26,734 nucleotides of DNA, taken from Bacteroidales bacterium UBA1077. GTDB lineage: Bacteria; Bacteroidota; Bacteroidia; Bacteroidales; UBA932. How positions within the stretch are numbered: position 1 is the first letter of the stretch; each line of letters begins with the position of its first letter. Shown piece by piece: positions 1 to 7,878 of the stretch. The notes under the pieces were generated by a model. It did no database searches. It was not told the origin of the DNA and was given only the letters and a program-made list of their open reading frames with translations. The position numbers and the translations under genes were made by a program. The stretch spans positions 1-26,734 of the forward strand of contig DCCQ01000072.1 of assembly GCA_002314195.1 (NCBI GenBank). The letters are read 5' to 3'.

Positions 1-1632
1 ATCTACAACACGATCTATGGCAGCCTCCTTGGTGAGGAAGGTGGAATATGGGAGTCAACACTGCCGCACTATTGGGCTACAAACGCTCTTACCGGTGTGC
101 TTGAAAAATATCCTCAGGTTGTCTCGTTCCACGGTCACCTTCACTTCCCGATCAACGATCCGCGTACCCTTTGGCAGGGTAAATGGACCGCTCTCGGATG
201 CGGTTCCACAAGGTATATGGCCATCGAGCCTGCCGGCTGGGAGGGTGTGAGCAGTACACCTACCGTGATGAACGACGCCAACAACTTCTCGCAGGGCTAC
301 TTAGTTCAGTTCGACGTCAACGGCAACATGCGCATCGTCAAGATGGACTTCTTCAACAACGGTACCATCGGTGAGCCTTATGTGATGCAGTACCCTGACG
401 CGGCCGGAGCGAACCTAGCGAAGTACAACAACGTGACACGCAAGGCCGCCAACCAGGCTCCTACAATGAACACGATAGAGGCCAAGGATGTAAAGGAGAC
501 CGAGGCCGCTACAGTGACCTTTGCCGCTGGAAAGGATGACGAGTTTGTTCACCACTATGTCGTTACGCTCTCCAAGGCTGGCAATGTGGTTGCCGCCAAG
601 AAGATCCTCGCTGATTTCTATCTCCATCCAAAGACCTCTGAGATGAAGTCCAGCTGGACAGTAGATTTCGGAACCCTTTCAGAGTCCGGTCAGTACACCG
701 TCACCGTTGTCGCCGTTGATTCCTGGGACGCCGAAAGCGCACCACTCTCCGCGACCTTCAACTGCGGTGACGTGACTCCGGCGGAAAAGGTTGACAAGTG
801 GGTTGATGATGCCGCTGGCAGTCAGGCAATCACCGCTTCCGGTACTCCTACCGGTGGTGACGGATGGCTCACCTACGCAGATGGCAAGGTTTCCTGGACA
901 GCCAACGCAACCGGCCTTCCTCGTACCGCCACCCTCACCTTCGAGAACGGATCCTCCTTCAAACTCACACAGGTCTCCCCGGCGGACTTCAAAGGTAACT
1001 GGAACCTTACTTCAAAGATTTTCGCTAAAGTAAGCCCGTTTGCCAAAGCAGCTGATCCTGGAACTACTGCGGTTACTTTTGTGGATCCTCTCAAGCCTGT
1101 GACTCTCAAGGATGCCGAAGGTGTTGAACACACAAATAATATCGGTGTAAAAGGTTTGTACTTTGACACTATCCTTGACGCTTGTGTTGACATCAACTAT
1201 GAAGCCAAGACCGTGAGAGTCGGCTTCTTCCTTGATGCCCGGGATGGCTCCGGACAAGCCGTAAACGGAAAATATGCCGTTTATATTCCTGGCCTTGCTA
1301 CACGTACAGACCAGGCTTGGTACACACCTTGGCAATATGCCGAGACAGAATTAGGCGACCCTGATTATGTCTGGTTTTGGTTCACTGTCACGAATAAGTT
1401 CAACACTATTATGTACACAAACAGAGTTACAAATAATGTTGAGTTCCAAACATTGACCCAATACTCGAATAAAACGATGAATCAGATCTGTGGCATAAGC
1501 ATCGTTCTTTCCAACACCAATGTCTTTAATCACTCGACTGTCAACACGGGCAATTCAGGTTTGAGTACTTACTCAAATGTTTACCAGTGTAATCCTAAGG
1601 GACAGTCAGGCGAGTTCTTTACAAGAAAGTAA
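1..1632 (+). CDS. Calcineurin-like metallophosphoesterase, 3' part (5' end outside window)
   Basis: The frame is open from base 1 to a TAA at 1630, giving 543 visible residues with no start in the window. The GHLH motif at 133-144, preceded by VVSF, matches the last metal-binding histidine motif of calcineurin-like phosphoesterases. The upstream metal-ligand motifs must lie outside the window. About 180 residues of Ig/fibronectin-like sequence follow. A short BACON-like segment then occurs around visible residues 285-325 (WLTY, then VSWTANATGLPRTATLTF, ending in LTQ). After it comes a roughly 200-residue C-terminal domain rich in Asn, Thr and aromatic residues that I do not recognise. Bacteroidota proteins of this build are usually exported, but the signal peptide would be outside the window. 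The substrate cannot be inferred. The family call rests mainly on the GHLH block and its context. Confidence 0.75.
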   Translation: MYNTIYGSLLGEEGGIWESTLPHYWATNALTGVLEKYPQVVSFHGHLHFPINDPRTLWQGKWTALGCGSTRYMAIEPAGWEGVSSTPTVMNDANNFSQGYLVQFDVNGNMRIVKMDFFNNGTIGEPYVMQYPDAAGANLAKYNNVTRKAANQAPTMNTIEAKDVKETEAATVTFAAGKDDEFVHHYVVTLSKAGNVVAAKKILADFYLHPKTSEMKSSWTVDFGTLSESGQYTVTVVAVDSWDAESAPLSATFNCGDVTPAEKVDKWVDDAAGSQAITASGTPTGGDGWLTYADGKVSWTANATGLPRTATLTFENGSSFKLTQVSPADFKGNWNLTSKIFAKVSPFAKAADPGTTAVTFVDPLKPVTLKDAEGVEHTNNIGVKGLYFDTILDACVDINYEAKTVRVGFFLDARDGSGQAVNGKYAVYIPGLATRTDQAWYTPWQYAETELGDPDYVWFWFTVTNKFNTIMYTNRVTNNVEFQTLTQYSNKTMNQICGISIVLSNTNVFNHSTVNTGNSGLSTYSNVYQCNPKGQSGEFFTRK

Positions 1633-1687
1633 TCCGCGACATAACGTGTGTTATCTGACCCAAAACAGATAGCCCACTTAATATACG

Positions 1688-1722
1688 ATCCGGGCACCCC
1701 GCCAAGGCCGCCCGGATTTTTT
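1688..1722 (+). terminator. Intrinsic terminator after the phosphoesterase gene
   Basis: A perfect 8-bp stem, ATCCGGGC (1688-1695) with GCCCGGAT (1710-1717), encloses a 14-nt loop and is followed directly by TTTTT. It lies 56 bases after the stop codon of the phosphoesterase gene. Confidence 0.85.
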
Positions 1723-1784
1723 GTATTCCATAGTTACACCGGTTCTCTGATTTGTAATATTTATTGAGAATCATTTTCATTGCA

Positions 1785-1861
1785 TAAGCATCCTGGGAAG
1801 TGTTGTAAGCATCCGATGAAGTACGTATTGACAAAGTACATCAGTTAAACATCCGCAAGAA
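1785..1861. repeat. Imperfect spaced direct repeats
   Basis: TAAGCATCC occurs at 1785-1793 and again at 1806-1814, 21 bases apart, each followed within a few bases by GAAGT. A degenerate third copy, TAAACATCC at 1846-1854, starts 40 bases further on, close to twice the spacing. The pattern resembles binding-site spacing on one face of the helix, but three partial copies are weak evidence. Confidence 0.35.
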
Positions 1862-2040
1862 CCATTCTCTGAGAAGGTCAATGTTATGTTTTGGTAATTA
1901 TATCGCAGTTGACTAATCTGCTATTATGTCATTAATGCTCCAGCAATAGAGGATAAAGTAACCTTTAATTCATAATTGCTTGAACCACAAAGTGACGAAG
2001 AGAATGTAAGTCAAGGCCAATGTTCAATTTTGTAAAATGG

Positions 2041-2089
2041 CGGCATACGATCATGCTTCTACGCCAGTGCGTGGCACGGCCGTATGCCG
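2041..2089. repeat. Inverted repeat in intergenic GC island
   Basis: CGGCATACG (2041-2049) is perfectly complementary to CGTATGCCG (2081-2089). The 31-nt interior can itself form a small GCCA/TGGC stem (2063-2066 with 2072-2075). No T-run follows on either strand, so it is not a simple intrinsic terminator. Confidence 0.5.
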
Positions 2090-2588
2090 ACCATGGAGCC
2101 GGGAACCATAGGTGGCATATCCATAGGCGTCACGTCGTGCTCAGGGCGGTTTTGTGTGCCGCCATATTCACATAATTCGGCTATCGCCGCCCCGTATATG
2201 GCAGTCCGCGCAAATAATGCCAGCGGCAGCGAGGTTGCAGACGATGAAATGTATGGCGGCAATATGATTGTTCTGCAATTGAACATGCCATGTTGGTCAA
2301 CTGCGATATGGTAACCTAAGATTATGTGATACACACAGCCGCAAACTCCGCTGAAAGCCTTTATAATTTAGATTTACAGCATGGTTTGTTATAGATAACA
2401 TTGCAGAAAGTCGATTTTTTCAACTTTGCGCAAGATTATCAGTGGGCGTTATGAAGTTAATCGGCAGAAAAATGTTGTTGGTTGAATATTAAAGAGTTAT
2501 AAAACACCGCCCTCTGAATATATCTAAAGGAATATTTTAATTAGTTGATTAATAGGAAATTATGTATTTCAAGCATAGAACTGACTGC

Positions 2589-2623
2589 TTTGAACATTTT
2601 ACCGAAGAATATTTCTACCTTTG
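2589..2623 (+). promoter_or_regulatory. Bacteroidota-type promoter for the DUF486 gene
   Basis: TACCTTTG at 2616-2623 fits the TAnnTTTG -7 element, and TTTG at 2589-2592 could be the -33 element, with a gap of 23 bases, slightly longer than the usual 19-21. Transcription would start a few bases after 2623, giving a leader of roughly 20 nt before the ATG at 2647. Confidence 0.6.
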
Positions 2624-2646
2624 CACCTGAATTTGATGCATATTAG

Positions 2647-3015
2647 ATGAAAGCGATAGGAACGGTTCTTCTGTTGGTGCTCTCCAACATATTCATGACA
2701 TTCGCATGGTACGGCCATCTGAAACTTCAGGAGATGAAGATTTCCACAAGCTGGCCTCTGATTCTGGTCATCCTCTTCTCTTGGGGACTGGCTTTCTTTG
2801 AATATTGCGCTCAGGTTCCGGCCAACCGTCTGGGTTTCTCCGGCAACGGCGGTCCGTTTAGCCTCCTGCAACTGAAAGTCATTCAGGAAGTTGTGTCTTT
2901 GGTTGTGTTCACGGTAGTCGTCACCTTCATCTTCAAGGGCGAGGCTCTCCACTGGAACCACATCGCGGCCTTCTTCTGTCTTGTCCTCGCCGTATTCTTC
3001 GTGTTTCTGAAGTAA
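2647..3015 (+). CDS. DUF486 (DMT-superfamily) small membrane protein
   Basis: This 122-residue protein has about four hydrophobic segments (residues about 4-22, 36-54, 80-97 and 104-121), the expected size for the DUF486 family, a half-length relative of the drug/metabolite transporter superfamily. Family-typical blocks are visible: SNIFMTFAWYGHLK near the N-terminus, FFEYCAQVPANR in the middle, and the LKVIQEV stretch. The substrate is unknown, and proteins of this size in the superfamily often work as dimers. It stands alone with its own promoter. A 13-bp hairpin 36 bases downstream probably ends the transcript. No Shine-Dalgarno sequence precedes the ATG, as is common in this phylum. Confidence 0.88.
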   Translation: MKAIGTVLLLVLSNIFMTFAWYGHLKLQEMKISTSWPLILVILFSWGLAFFEYCAQVPANRLGFSGNGGPFSLLQLKVIQEVVSLVVFTVVVTFIFKGEALHWNHIAAFFCLVLAVFFVFLK

Positions 3016-3050
3016 GAGTGAAGGTTAAGTCATTGATATCTAAATAACGC

Positions 3051-3084
3051 ACAAAGGGGGAGGACATCAGCCCTCCCCCTTTGT
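3051..3084. terminator. Strong hairpin between DUF486 gene and tRNA, probably bidirectional terminator
   Basis: ACAAAGGGGGAGG (3051-3063) and CCTCCCCCTTTGT (3072-3084) form a perfect 13-bp stem with an 8-nt loop. There is no T-tract beyond the stem on either strand, only the TTTGT at the stem end. Base 3084 is also the discriminator position of the minus-strand tRNA, so the hairpin directly abuts the mature tRNA 3' end. Its position between convergent transcripts suggests termination for both, or 3'-end protection. Confidence 0.65.
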
Positions 3085-3168
3085 GCCTCAGGCGGGAATC
3101 GAACCCGCACGGACATTTCTGTCCAAGGGATTTTAAGTCCCTCGTGTCTACCATTTCACCACCAAGGC
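3084..3168 (-). tRNA. tRNA-Leu (anticodon UAA)
   Basis: Read on the minus strand, the 85-nt sequence begins GCCTTGG and ends CTGAGGC plus discriminator A, and these form the acceptor stem with two G·U pairs. The anticodon stem AGGGA/TCCCT encloses the loop CTTAAAA with anticodon TAA. A short variable arm (GGACA...TGTCC) marks a class II tRNA as expected for leucine, and the T arm contains the GGTTCGATTCC block. CCA is not encoded. A likely promoter lies just upstream. Confidence 0.96.
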
Positions 3169-3177
3169 GGTGGAATG

Positions 3178-3211
3178 CAAATTTACTAAAAAAATGTTAT
3201 TGATTACGAAA
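3178..3211 (-). promoter_or_regulatory. Likely tRNA-Leu promoter
   Basis: On the minus strand TAAATTTG (complement of 3178-3185) matches TAnnTTTG. A TTTCG at 3207-3211 lies 21 bases further upstream as an imperfect -33 box. The predicted start falls only a few bases before the tRNA 5' end at 3168, which fits a tRNA promoter. Confidence 0.55.
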
Positions 3212-3230
3212 AACAGCGTCAAACCGTCTG
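3209..3230 (-). terminator. Possible weak terminator of the rod-shape operon
   Basis: On the minus strand a short imperfect stem (CAG-A-CG pairing with CG-CTG, bases 3214-3230) is followed by five T residues (complement of 3209-3213), about 20 bases after the rodA stop. The stem is short and bulged, so read-through into the tRNA on the same strand is possible. Confidence 0.3.
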
Positions 3231-3251
3231 ATTTTTAACGATGCGGCGCGA

Positions 3252-4703
3252 TCAATAGTACTTCTTTTCCTGTCGGTAAAGCGCTATGAATATGAAAATC
3301 AGTACTGTGAACGCCCACAACGATGATCCCCCATAACTTAACAGCGGCAGTGGGATGCCGATCACTGGCATGAGTCCGATTGTCATTCCTATGTTGATGA
3401 ACAGGTGCATGAATATACATGATGCCACGCAGTAGCCATAGATTCGGGTGAATGCCTCCCTGCATTTTTCCGCGTCTGACAGTATCCTCAAAATAAGGAA
3501 CACATAAAGCGAGATCACCACAAGGCATCCCAAAAATCCCCATTCCTCACCGACCGTGCAGAAGATGAAGTCCGTGCTTTGTTCCGGCACAAAACCGAAA
3601 GTGGTCTGTGTCCCTCCGAGGAATCCTTTCCCGGTCAACCCTCCGGAACCGATTGCGATCATGCTTTGGTTGACGTTGTACCCCACACCTGCCGGGTCTT
3701 CCTTCATTCCCAGCAGCACCTCGATCCTTTTACGCTGATGCTCTTGAAGGATGTTGTTGAAGATGAATTCGGTGGAGAACACAAGCGCGATGCCGGCAAG
3801 AAGCCCCAAAGCCGACAGGGACAGGAACCTGTTTCTCGACTTGTATCCTTTGTAAATCATGAGTGGCGCCGCGCAGACACAAGTTCCAATGAGGATGTAG
3901 AGTGGTTTTATCTTTCCCGCGAACCCCTCGGGGTTGAATTTTCCCAAAATCCATGGCAGAAGACATAAAAGCAGGAACATTCCCATGGCGATTCCGGATG
4001 TCGTTCCTATTTTACCTGTATCCAACATGTTGCAGGTCAGTATGGTGCCTGTGAGCACAAGCAGTGATACGTACGGTGAGGCGGTGAGCGTCAGGATGAA
4101 AAGCAACGCGGCAACTCCGATGCAGAAGATCCACCAGCCGGAAAATCCTTCCCTGTACATCACGAATATGAAGCCTACATAGACGAGCGCCGATCCTGTC
4201 TCACTCTCCGCAAGGATGACGAGCATAGGGATGCCGAGAATCGCTGCCGTGAGCAGGAAGTCTTTGAACCGTGTGATCTTGAAATTGCTCTGGCTCATCA
4301 GTGTGGCCAGCAGCAGTGAGGTAGTGATTTTCGAGACCTCCGCCGGCTGGAATCTTACCGGACCGAATTCGAACCAAGACCGCGATCCCTTGACTTCCAC
4401 GCCAAGGAATATTACGGCGACAAGCAGGCACATGACCCCAAGGTACAAAGGCACCGACGCGCTTTCCCAGAATTGGGCGTTGATCACGAACAGAATGACC
4501 GCGGCGAGTCCGAGGGCCGTCAGGATCCAGACAAACTGCTTGCCGCAGCGGAAATTGTAGTCGAATATGCTTGCGGGGCCGTCCGAATGGATGGAGGCAT
4601 AGATGTTGACCCATCCGATGAGGATGAGGAGCAGGTAAGTGGCCACCAGCGCCCAGTCAACACTTTTCTTGATGCCTCTGTCCGAAAAATTCTCCATGCC
4701 CAC
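3252..4703 (-). CDS. rodA: RodA, SEDS-family peptidoglycan glycosyltransferase
   Basis: RodA polymerises lipid II into glycan strands during side-wall growth, working with PBP2 encoded just upstream. The protein is polytopic with at least ten hydrophobic segments. Visible SEDS blocks are GSRSWFEFGPVRFQPAEVSK (about residues 106-125), ESETGSALVY (165-174), the PEQSTDFIF block with Asp378, the position taken as catalytic in the family, and the C-terminal IGIPLPLLSYGGSS (448-461). At 483 residues it is about 110 longer than E. coli RodA. The extra length is an additional hydrophobic region around residues 190-310, which I believe is common in Bacteroidota RodA. The first possible codon is GTG at 4703, 4 bases after the PBP2 stop. 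ATG at 4697 (MENFSDRG) is an equally good start. Confidence 0.93.
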   Translation of the reverse strand: MGMENFSDRGIKKSVDWALVATYLLLILIGWVNIYASIHSDGPASIFDYNFRCGKQFVWILTALGLAAVILFVINAQFWESASVPLYLGVMCLLVAVIFLGVEVKGSRSWFEFGPVRFQPAEVSKITTSLLLATLMSQSNFKITRFKDFLLTAAILGIPMLVILAESETGSALVYVGFIFVMYREGFSGWWIFCIGVAALLFILTLTASPYVSLLVLTGTILTCNMLDTGKIGTTSGIAMGMFLLLCLLPWILGKFNPEGFAGKIKPLYILIGTCVCAAPLMIYKGYKSRNRFLSLSALGLLAGIALVFSTEFIFNNILQEHQRKRIEVLLGMKEDPAGVGYNVNQSMIAIGSGGLTGKGFLGGTQTTFGFVPEQSTDFIFCTVGEEWGFLGCLVVISLYVFLILRILSDAEKCREAFTRIYGYCVASCIFMHLFINIGMTIGLMPVIGIPLPLLSYGGSSLWAFTVLIFIFIALYRQEKKYY

Positions 4704-4707
4704 TGAA

Positions 4708-6555
4708 TTATTTGTAAGCCTTCACCCGTGACATCAGGTTGCCCTGAAGCACTCTGTCCTCCAGGCCTTTTCTTTGGTCGCTGATCTCTCCGTTGAGATA
4801 TTTCTCAACCAGAAGGGAAGCGATCGGGGCGGCCCATGTGGCTCCGAAGCCGGCGTTCTCTATGTAAGCGGCGACGGCTATCTTGGGGTCATCTTTCGGG
4901 GCGAAGCAGATGAACACGGAGTTGTCGGCTCCGCGCGGGTTCTGCGCCGTTCCGGTCTTTCCGCAGATGTCCAAACCTGGAACAGCCGCGATGGATGCCG
5001 TTCCACCTGAACCGAAACCGCTGTTGACAGCCCTCCACATACCGTTGATCACCTTCTTGAAATTAGTGGTGTCAACCATGGTGTACTGCCTTTCGTAATA
5101 TTTCGGGTCAATCTCGACTCCCTCTGAGGCCTTGACGATGTGTGGAATCTTGTACCATCCCCTGTTGGCTACTGTGGCGCACAGGTTCGCGATCTGCATA
5201 GGAGTGGCTCCTACCTCGCCCTGTCCGATTGAGATCGAGATGATTGTTGTGAATTTCCAGCCGCCTTTGCCGTAGCGTTTGTTGTACAGTTTCGACGTAG
5301 GCAATGTCCCGCCCAACTCGGCGGGGAAATCGCTTCCCAACTTGTGGCCGAACCCGAAGCTCTGGACATACTCGTTCCACTTGTCCAGAGCCTCGCCGAT
5401 GTCACGGTACTTCTTGTTTTCAAGAATATTCTTGAGGACATAGCAGAAATAACCGTTGCAGGACATCATTATCGCTTCCTCAAGGACGAGTGGTGACCTG
5501 TGCACGTGGCAACCAAGCTTTCTGTTGCCGAAATGGTAGCCCTGGCTGCACGGGTAGGCCATCTCTGTCGTGAGCGTGCCTTCCTGAAGACCAATCAGGC
5601 CGTTCACGAGCTTGAACACTGAGCCAGGAGGGTACGGAGCCTGCACTGCCCTGTTGAACATCGGCTTGTGAGGGTCTTTGATGATCTCGTCGTAGTGCTG
5701 GCCGATGTCCGCAAGCATGCTCACGTCCACTCCGGGACTGGACACCAGAGTCAGTATCTCTCCGGTCTTGGGCTCGATAGCCACAAGGCTGCCGACTTTG
5801 TTCTTCATCAGTTCCTGACCGTACTGCTGGAGGTCCGCGTTTATGGTTGTGTAGATGTCGTGGCCAGGGACGGCTTCCTTGTCCATCTCTCCGTCACGGT
5901 AGCGCTGCTCGATCTGGTTGTGGGAGTTGCGCAGGTAGATGTGGTAGCCTTTTTCCCCACGCAGTTCCTTTTCCCGCGCGGCCTCGATTCCGGTCTTCCC
6001 GGCATAGTCTCCGGGGCGGTATTCCCCGGAATGCTTCTCGATGTAGTTCGCATCCACTTCCGAGACGTATCCGAGCAGGTTTCCTCCGGCGTTGACGGGG
6101 TAGTCACGGATGCTTCTGGCCTGTCCCCTGAAGCCAGGGAAATTGTACTGTATCTCGGCGAACCGCATGTAAGTCTCAGGCTTTATCTGCTTGAGCATCA
6201 CGACACTCTGGTAGCCGATGCGGCGACGGTTCCTGGCATATTCCTTCATCTTGTCCCTGATGAAATCCGGCGTCACATTGAGGGCTCCTGCCAGCATCAG
6301 TGTGTCGAACGGCTTGACCTCTCTAGGGGTGACGAGAATGTCGTAAGTGACCTTGTTGCTGACGATGATCTTCCCGTTCCGGTCGTAGATGATGCCTCTG
6401 GTCGGGTAGATGATGTCGTAGACCATCGAATTGTTGGTCGCGTCGGTCTTGTACTTGTCGTTGATGATCTGGATGTAGAACAGCTTTCCCAGGATGATGA
6501 CCGCAACTACCAGCAGACCTATGACCAAAGCTTTTCCTCTACCTTCTGTCTTCAT
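4708..6555 (-). CDS. mrdA: Penicillin-binding protein 2 (elongasome transpeptidase)
   Basis: This monofunctional class B PBP cross-links peptidoglycan in the Rod complex and activates RodA. The 615-residue protein has a short cytoplasmic N-terminus, one membrane anchor (residues about 9-28) and a PBP dimerisation domain beginning near PTRGIIYDRNG (51-61). The transpeptidase domain shows all three motifs: SxxK at Ser312 (PPGSVFK), SxN at 365-367 (SCN), and KTG at 533-535 (CGKTGTAQ). Its ATG overlaps the end of mreD by 17 bases and its stop is 4 bases before the rodA GTG (10 bases before the rodA ATG), so the three genes are almost certainly cotranscribed. Length is normal for the family. Confidence 0.95.
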   Translation of the reverse strand: MKTEGRGKALVIGLLVVAVIILGKLFYIQIINDKYKTDATNNSMVYDIIYPTRGIIYDRNGKIIVSNKVTYDILVTPREVKPFDTLMLAGALNVTPDFIRDKMKEYARNRRRIGYQSVVMLKQIKPETYMRFAEIQYNFPGFRGQARSIRDYPVNAGGNLLGYVSEVDANYIEKHSGEYRPGDYAGKTGIEAAREKELRGEKGYHIYLRNSHNQIEQRYRDGEMDKEAVPGHDIYTTINADLQQYGQELMKNKVGSLVAIEPKTGEILTLVSSPGVDVSMLADIGQHYDEIIKDPHKPMFNRAVQAPYPPGSVFKLVNGLIGLQEGTLTTEMAYPCSQGYHFGNRKLGCHVHRSPLVLEEAIMMSCNGYFCYVLKNILENKKYRDIGEALDKWNEYVQSFGFGHKLGSDFPAELGGTLPTSKLYNKRYGKGGWKFTTIISISIGQGEVGATPMQIANLCATVANRGWYKIPHIVKASEGVEIDPKYYERQYTMVDTTNFKKVINGMWRAVNSGFGSGGTASIAAVPGLDICGKTGTAQNPRGADNSVFICFAPKDDPKIAVAAYIENAGFGATWAAPIASLLVEKYLNGEISDQRKGLEDRVLQGNLMSRVKAYK

Positions 6556-7048
6556 AGGTCAGCAAGTTTATGAAGCAGACGGACGCCAGGTAACTGGCCA
6601 TGGTGGAAAGCCCCAGGCAGGAGACGATGAACCAGAACGGCCTTGTGCCGGCGCAGTCAGCCAGAATGTATATTAGCAGGAACAACACGGTCATCAGGAT
6701 GATGGTCATCGAGACCCTTGCGAAACCGTATTTCCGGATGGTGACGCTCTCTTTCTGCTCGAATGGCTCGTTGCCGAAAAACATCCCGATTACAGGTTTC
6801 CTGAGCAGGGCCACAGGAACAAGCGACATCGCGTTGATTCCCAATGTCCCTTCAGCGAAGAAATCCACGGCAAGCCCCGTCACGAACGCAGCCAGCATGG
6901 CCTTCACCGTGCTCACCTTTGTAGGGATGCACAGCACCATCACCGGCAGGATTGTGACCATAATGTACGGAGTAAAGTGGAAATAGTTGCTCAGGACCAT
7001 CTGGGCTACTGTCAGCAGAATGTATGTGAGCGTGAAATTGTTTCTCAT
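6539..7048 (-). CDS. mreD: MreD, rod shape-determining membrane protein
   Basis: This is a 169-residue integral membrane protein with about five hydrophobic segments and a charged loop (residues about 108-125, FEQKESVTIRKYG). MreD sequences are poorly conserved, so the call rests on size, topology, the AVDFFAEGTLGINAMSLVPVA-like central block typical of the family, and position between mreC and mrdA. Its ATG overlaps the mreC stop as ATGA, and its stop lies inside the first codons of PBP2. MreD links MreB/MreC to the PBP2-RodA synthase in the inner membrane. Confidence 0.9.
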   Translation of the reverse strand: MRNNFTLTYILLTVAQMVLSNYFHFTPYIMVTILPVMVLCIPTKVSTVKAMLAAFVTGLAVDFFAEGTLGINAMSLVPVALLRKPVIGMFFGNEPFEQKESVTIRKYGFARVSMTIILMTVLFLLIYILADCAGTRPFWFIVSCLGLSTMASYLASVCFINLLTYEDRR

Positions 7049-7878
7049 TTCTTCGGCTGTTCTTCTTGTTGTTCGATGGCCTCTATCTCCGCGGCTTTTC
7101 TATTGGCGACGATGGTGACATATTTAAGAGCCTTGTGGTTCTGGAACAAATCCACCTCGATCTCGTTGGTCGCCCCGTTTATGATTTTTGAATCACCAGT
7201 CACGCCAATCGGGATGTCAGGAGGAAATATCGTGGAATATCCGCTGGTGTAAACCGTGTCCCCCGGGGCGAACTTGAACTGAAGCGGAATCTCCTTGAGA
7301 ATCGCTTTGTCCGAACTTGTCCCATCCCAGGCCAACGGACCTACGGCTCCGGATTCTCCAAGCCTCGCGCTGATGAAAAGTTCCGTGTTGAGGAATGAGA
7401 TGGCGTAGGAGTAGTGGTCGCTGACCGCATCTACGATCCCGATGACACCTTTGTCGGTGATCACGCCTGAATTGCGCGCGACTCCGTCCTCGCTTCCTTT
7501 GTCGATGATGAGGTAGTTGTGCTGGGTGTTCATGCTGGATTTTATGATGGTGGCCGGTATGTAGTCGAACCCGTTGTCCATCAGGACCGGCTTTGTGTCC
7601 ATGTCCGCGGCCTTGGCAGCCATCTCATAACCTCGCACCAACCCGCGCAGCCTTTCGTTCTCAAGGGCCAGCTCGTCGTTCTGCCTCTTGAGTGAGAAAT
7701 AATTGGAGACACCTTGTGTCGTGCCCCAGACCTTTGCCATGAATCCGTGCGAGATCCGCGCGATCCAGAGTCTTTGAAGCTGGTTGTTGTGTGAAAGCAT
7801 CAAGACAGCCGCGACCTCCAGAAGAATGAAGACCGCAACCGTCATGATGTTCTGTACAACAGACCTCTCCTTCGGCAT
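7045..7878 (-). CDS. mreC: MreC, rod shape-determining protein
   Basis: The 277-residue bitopic protein has an N-terminal membrane anchor (residues about 8-27), a coiled coil rich in Leu, Asn, Glu and Arg (about 60-90, including LKRQNDELALENERLRGL), and a periplasmic beta domain. That domain contains family-typical stretches such as YLIIDKGSEDGV, GVITDKGVIGIV and FAPGDTVYTSGYSTIFPPDIPIG. MreC assembles along the wall and signals through PBP2 to activate RodA. Its ATG shares bases with the mreB stop (TAATG) and its TGA overlaps the mreD ATG, so translation is probably coupled across the three genes. The C-terminal tail is rich in Glu, Gln and Lys. Confidence 0.95.
   Translation of the reverse strand: MPKERSVVQNIMTVAVFILLEVAAVLMLSHNNQLQRLWIARISHGFMAKVWGTTQGVSNYFSLKRQNDELALENERLRGLVRGYEMAAKAADMDTKPVLMDNGFDYIPATIIKSSMNTQHNYLIIDKGSEDGVARNSGVITDKGVIGIVDAVSDHYSYAISFLNTELFISARLGESGAVGPLAWDGTSSDKAILKEIPLQFKFAPGDTVYTSGYSTIFPPDIPIGVTGDSKIINGATNEIEVDLFQNHKALKYVTIVANRKAAEIEAIEQQEEQPKK

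Larger units (their letters stand above)
1723..2640. other. Gene-poor intergenic stretch, no supported gene
   Basis: This stretch of about 900 bases is mostly AT-rich and has stops in all frames, apart from short frames of 76 and 91 codons on opposite strands near 2059-2334. Neither short frame resembles a protein family I know, and both consist of atypical codons. A GC-richer island at 2037-2320 contains several short inverted repeats, listed separately. The AT-rich part at 2330-2600 contains four copies of GAATAT (about 2493, 2516, 2532 and 2608). The last 50 bases hold the promoter of the next gene. A decayed gene, a mobile-element remnant or a structured RNA are all possible. Confidence 0.6.

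Noticed and set aside
1785..1861. CRISPR array
   Set aside because: Repeat units are only about 9 bases with imperfect copies and no cas genes; no other array-like periodicity was seen in the window.
2059..2334. Two opposite-strand short open frames (76 and 91 codons) in the intergenic island
   Set aside because: They overlap each other, have no recognisable domain, no start signals and non-coding-like codon use; treated as non-coding.
5668..6573. A 301-codon plus-strand open frame across the PBP2 gene
   Set aside because: Antisense shadow of PBP2; low-complexity Asp/Val-rich translation and no promoter or domain.
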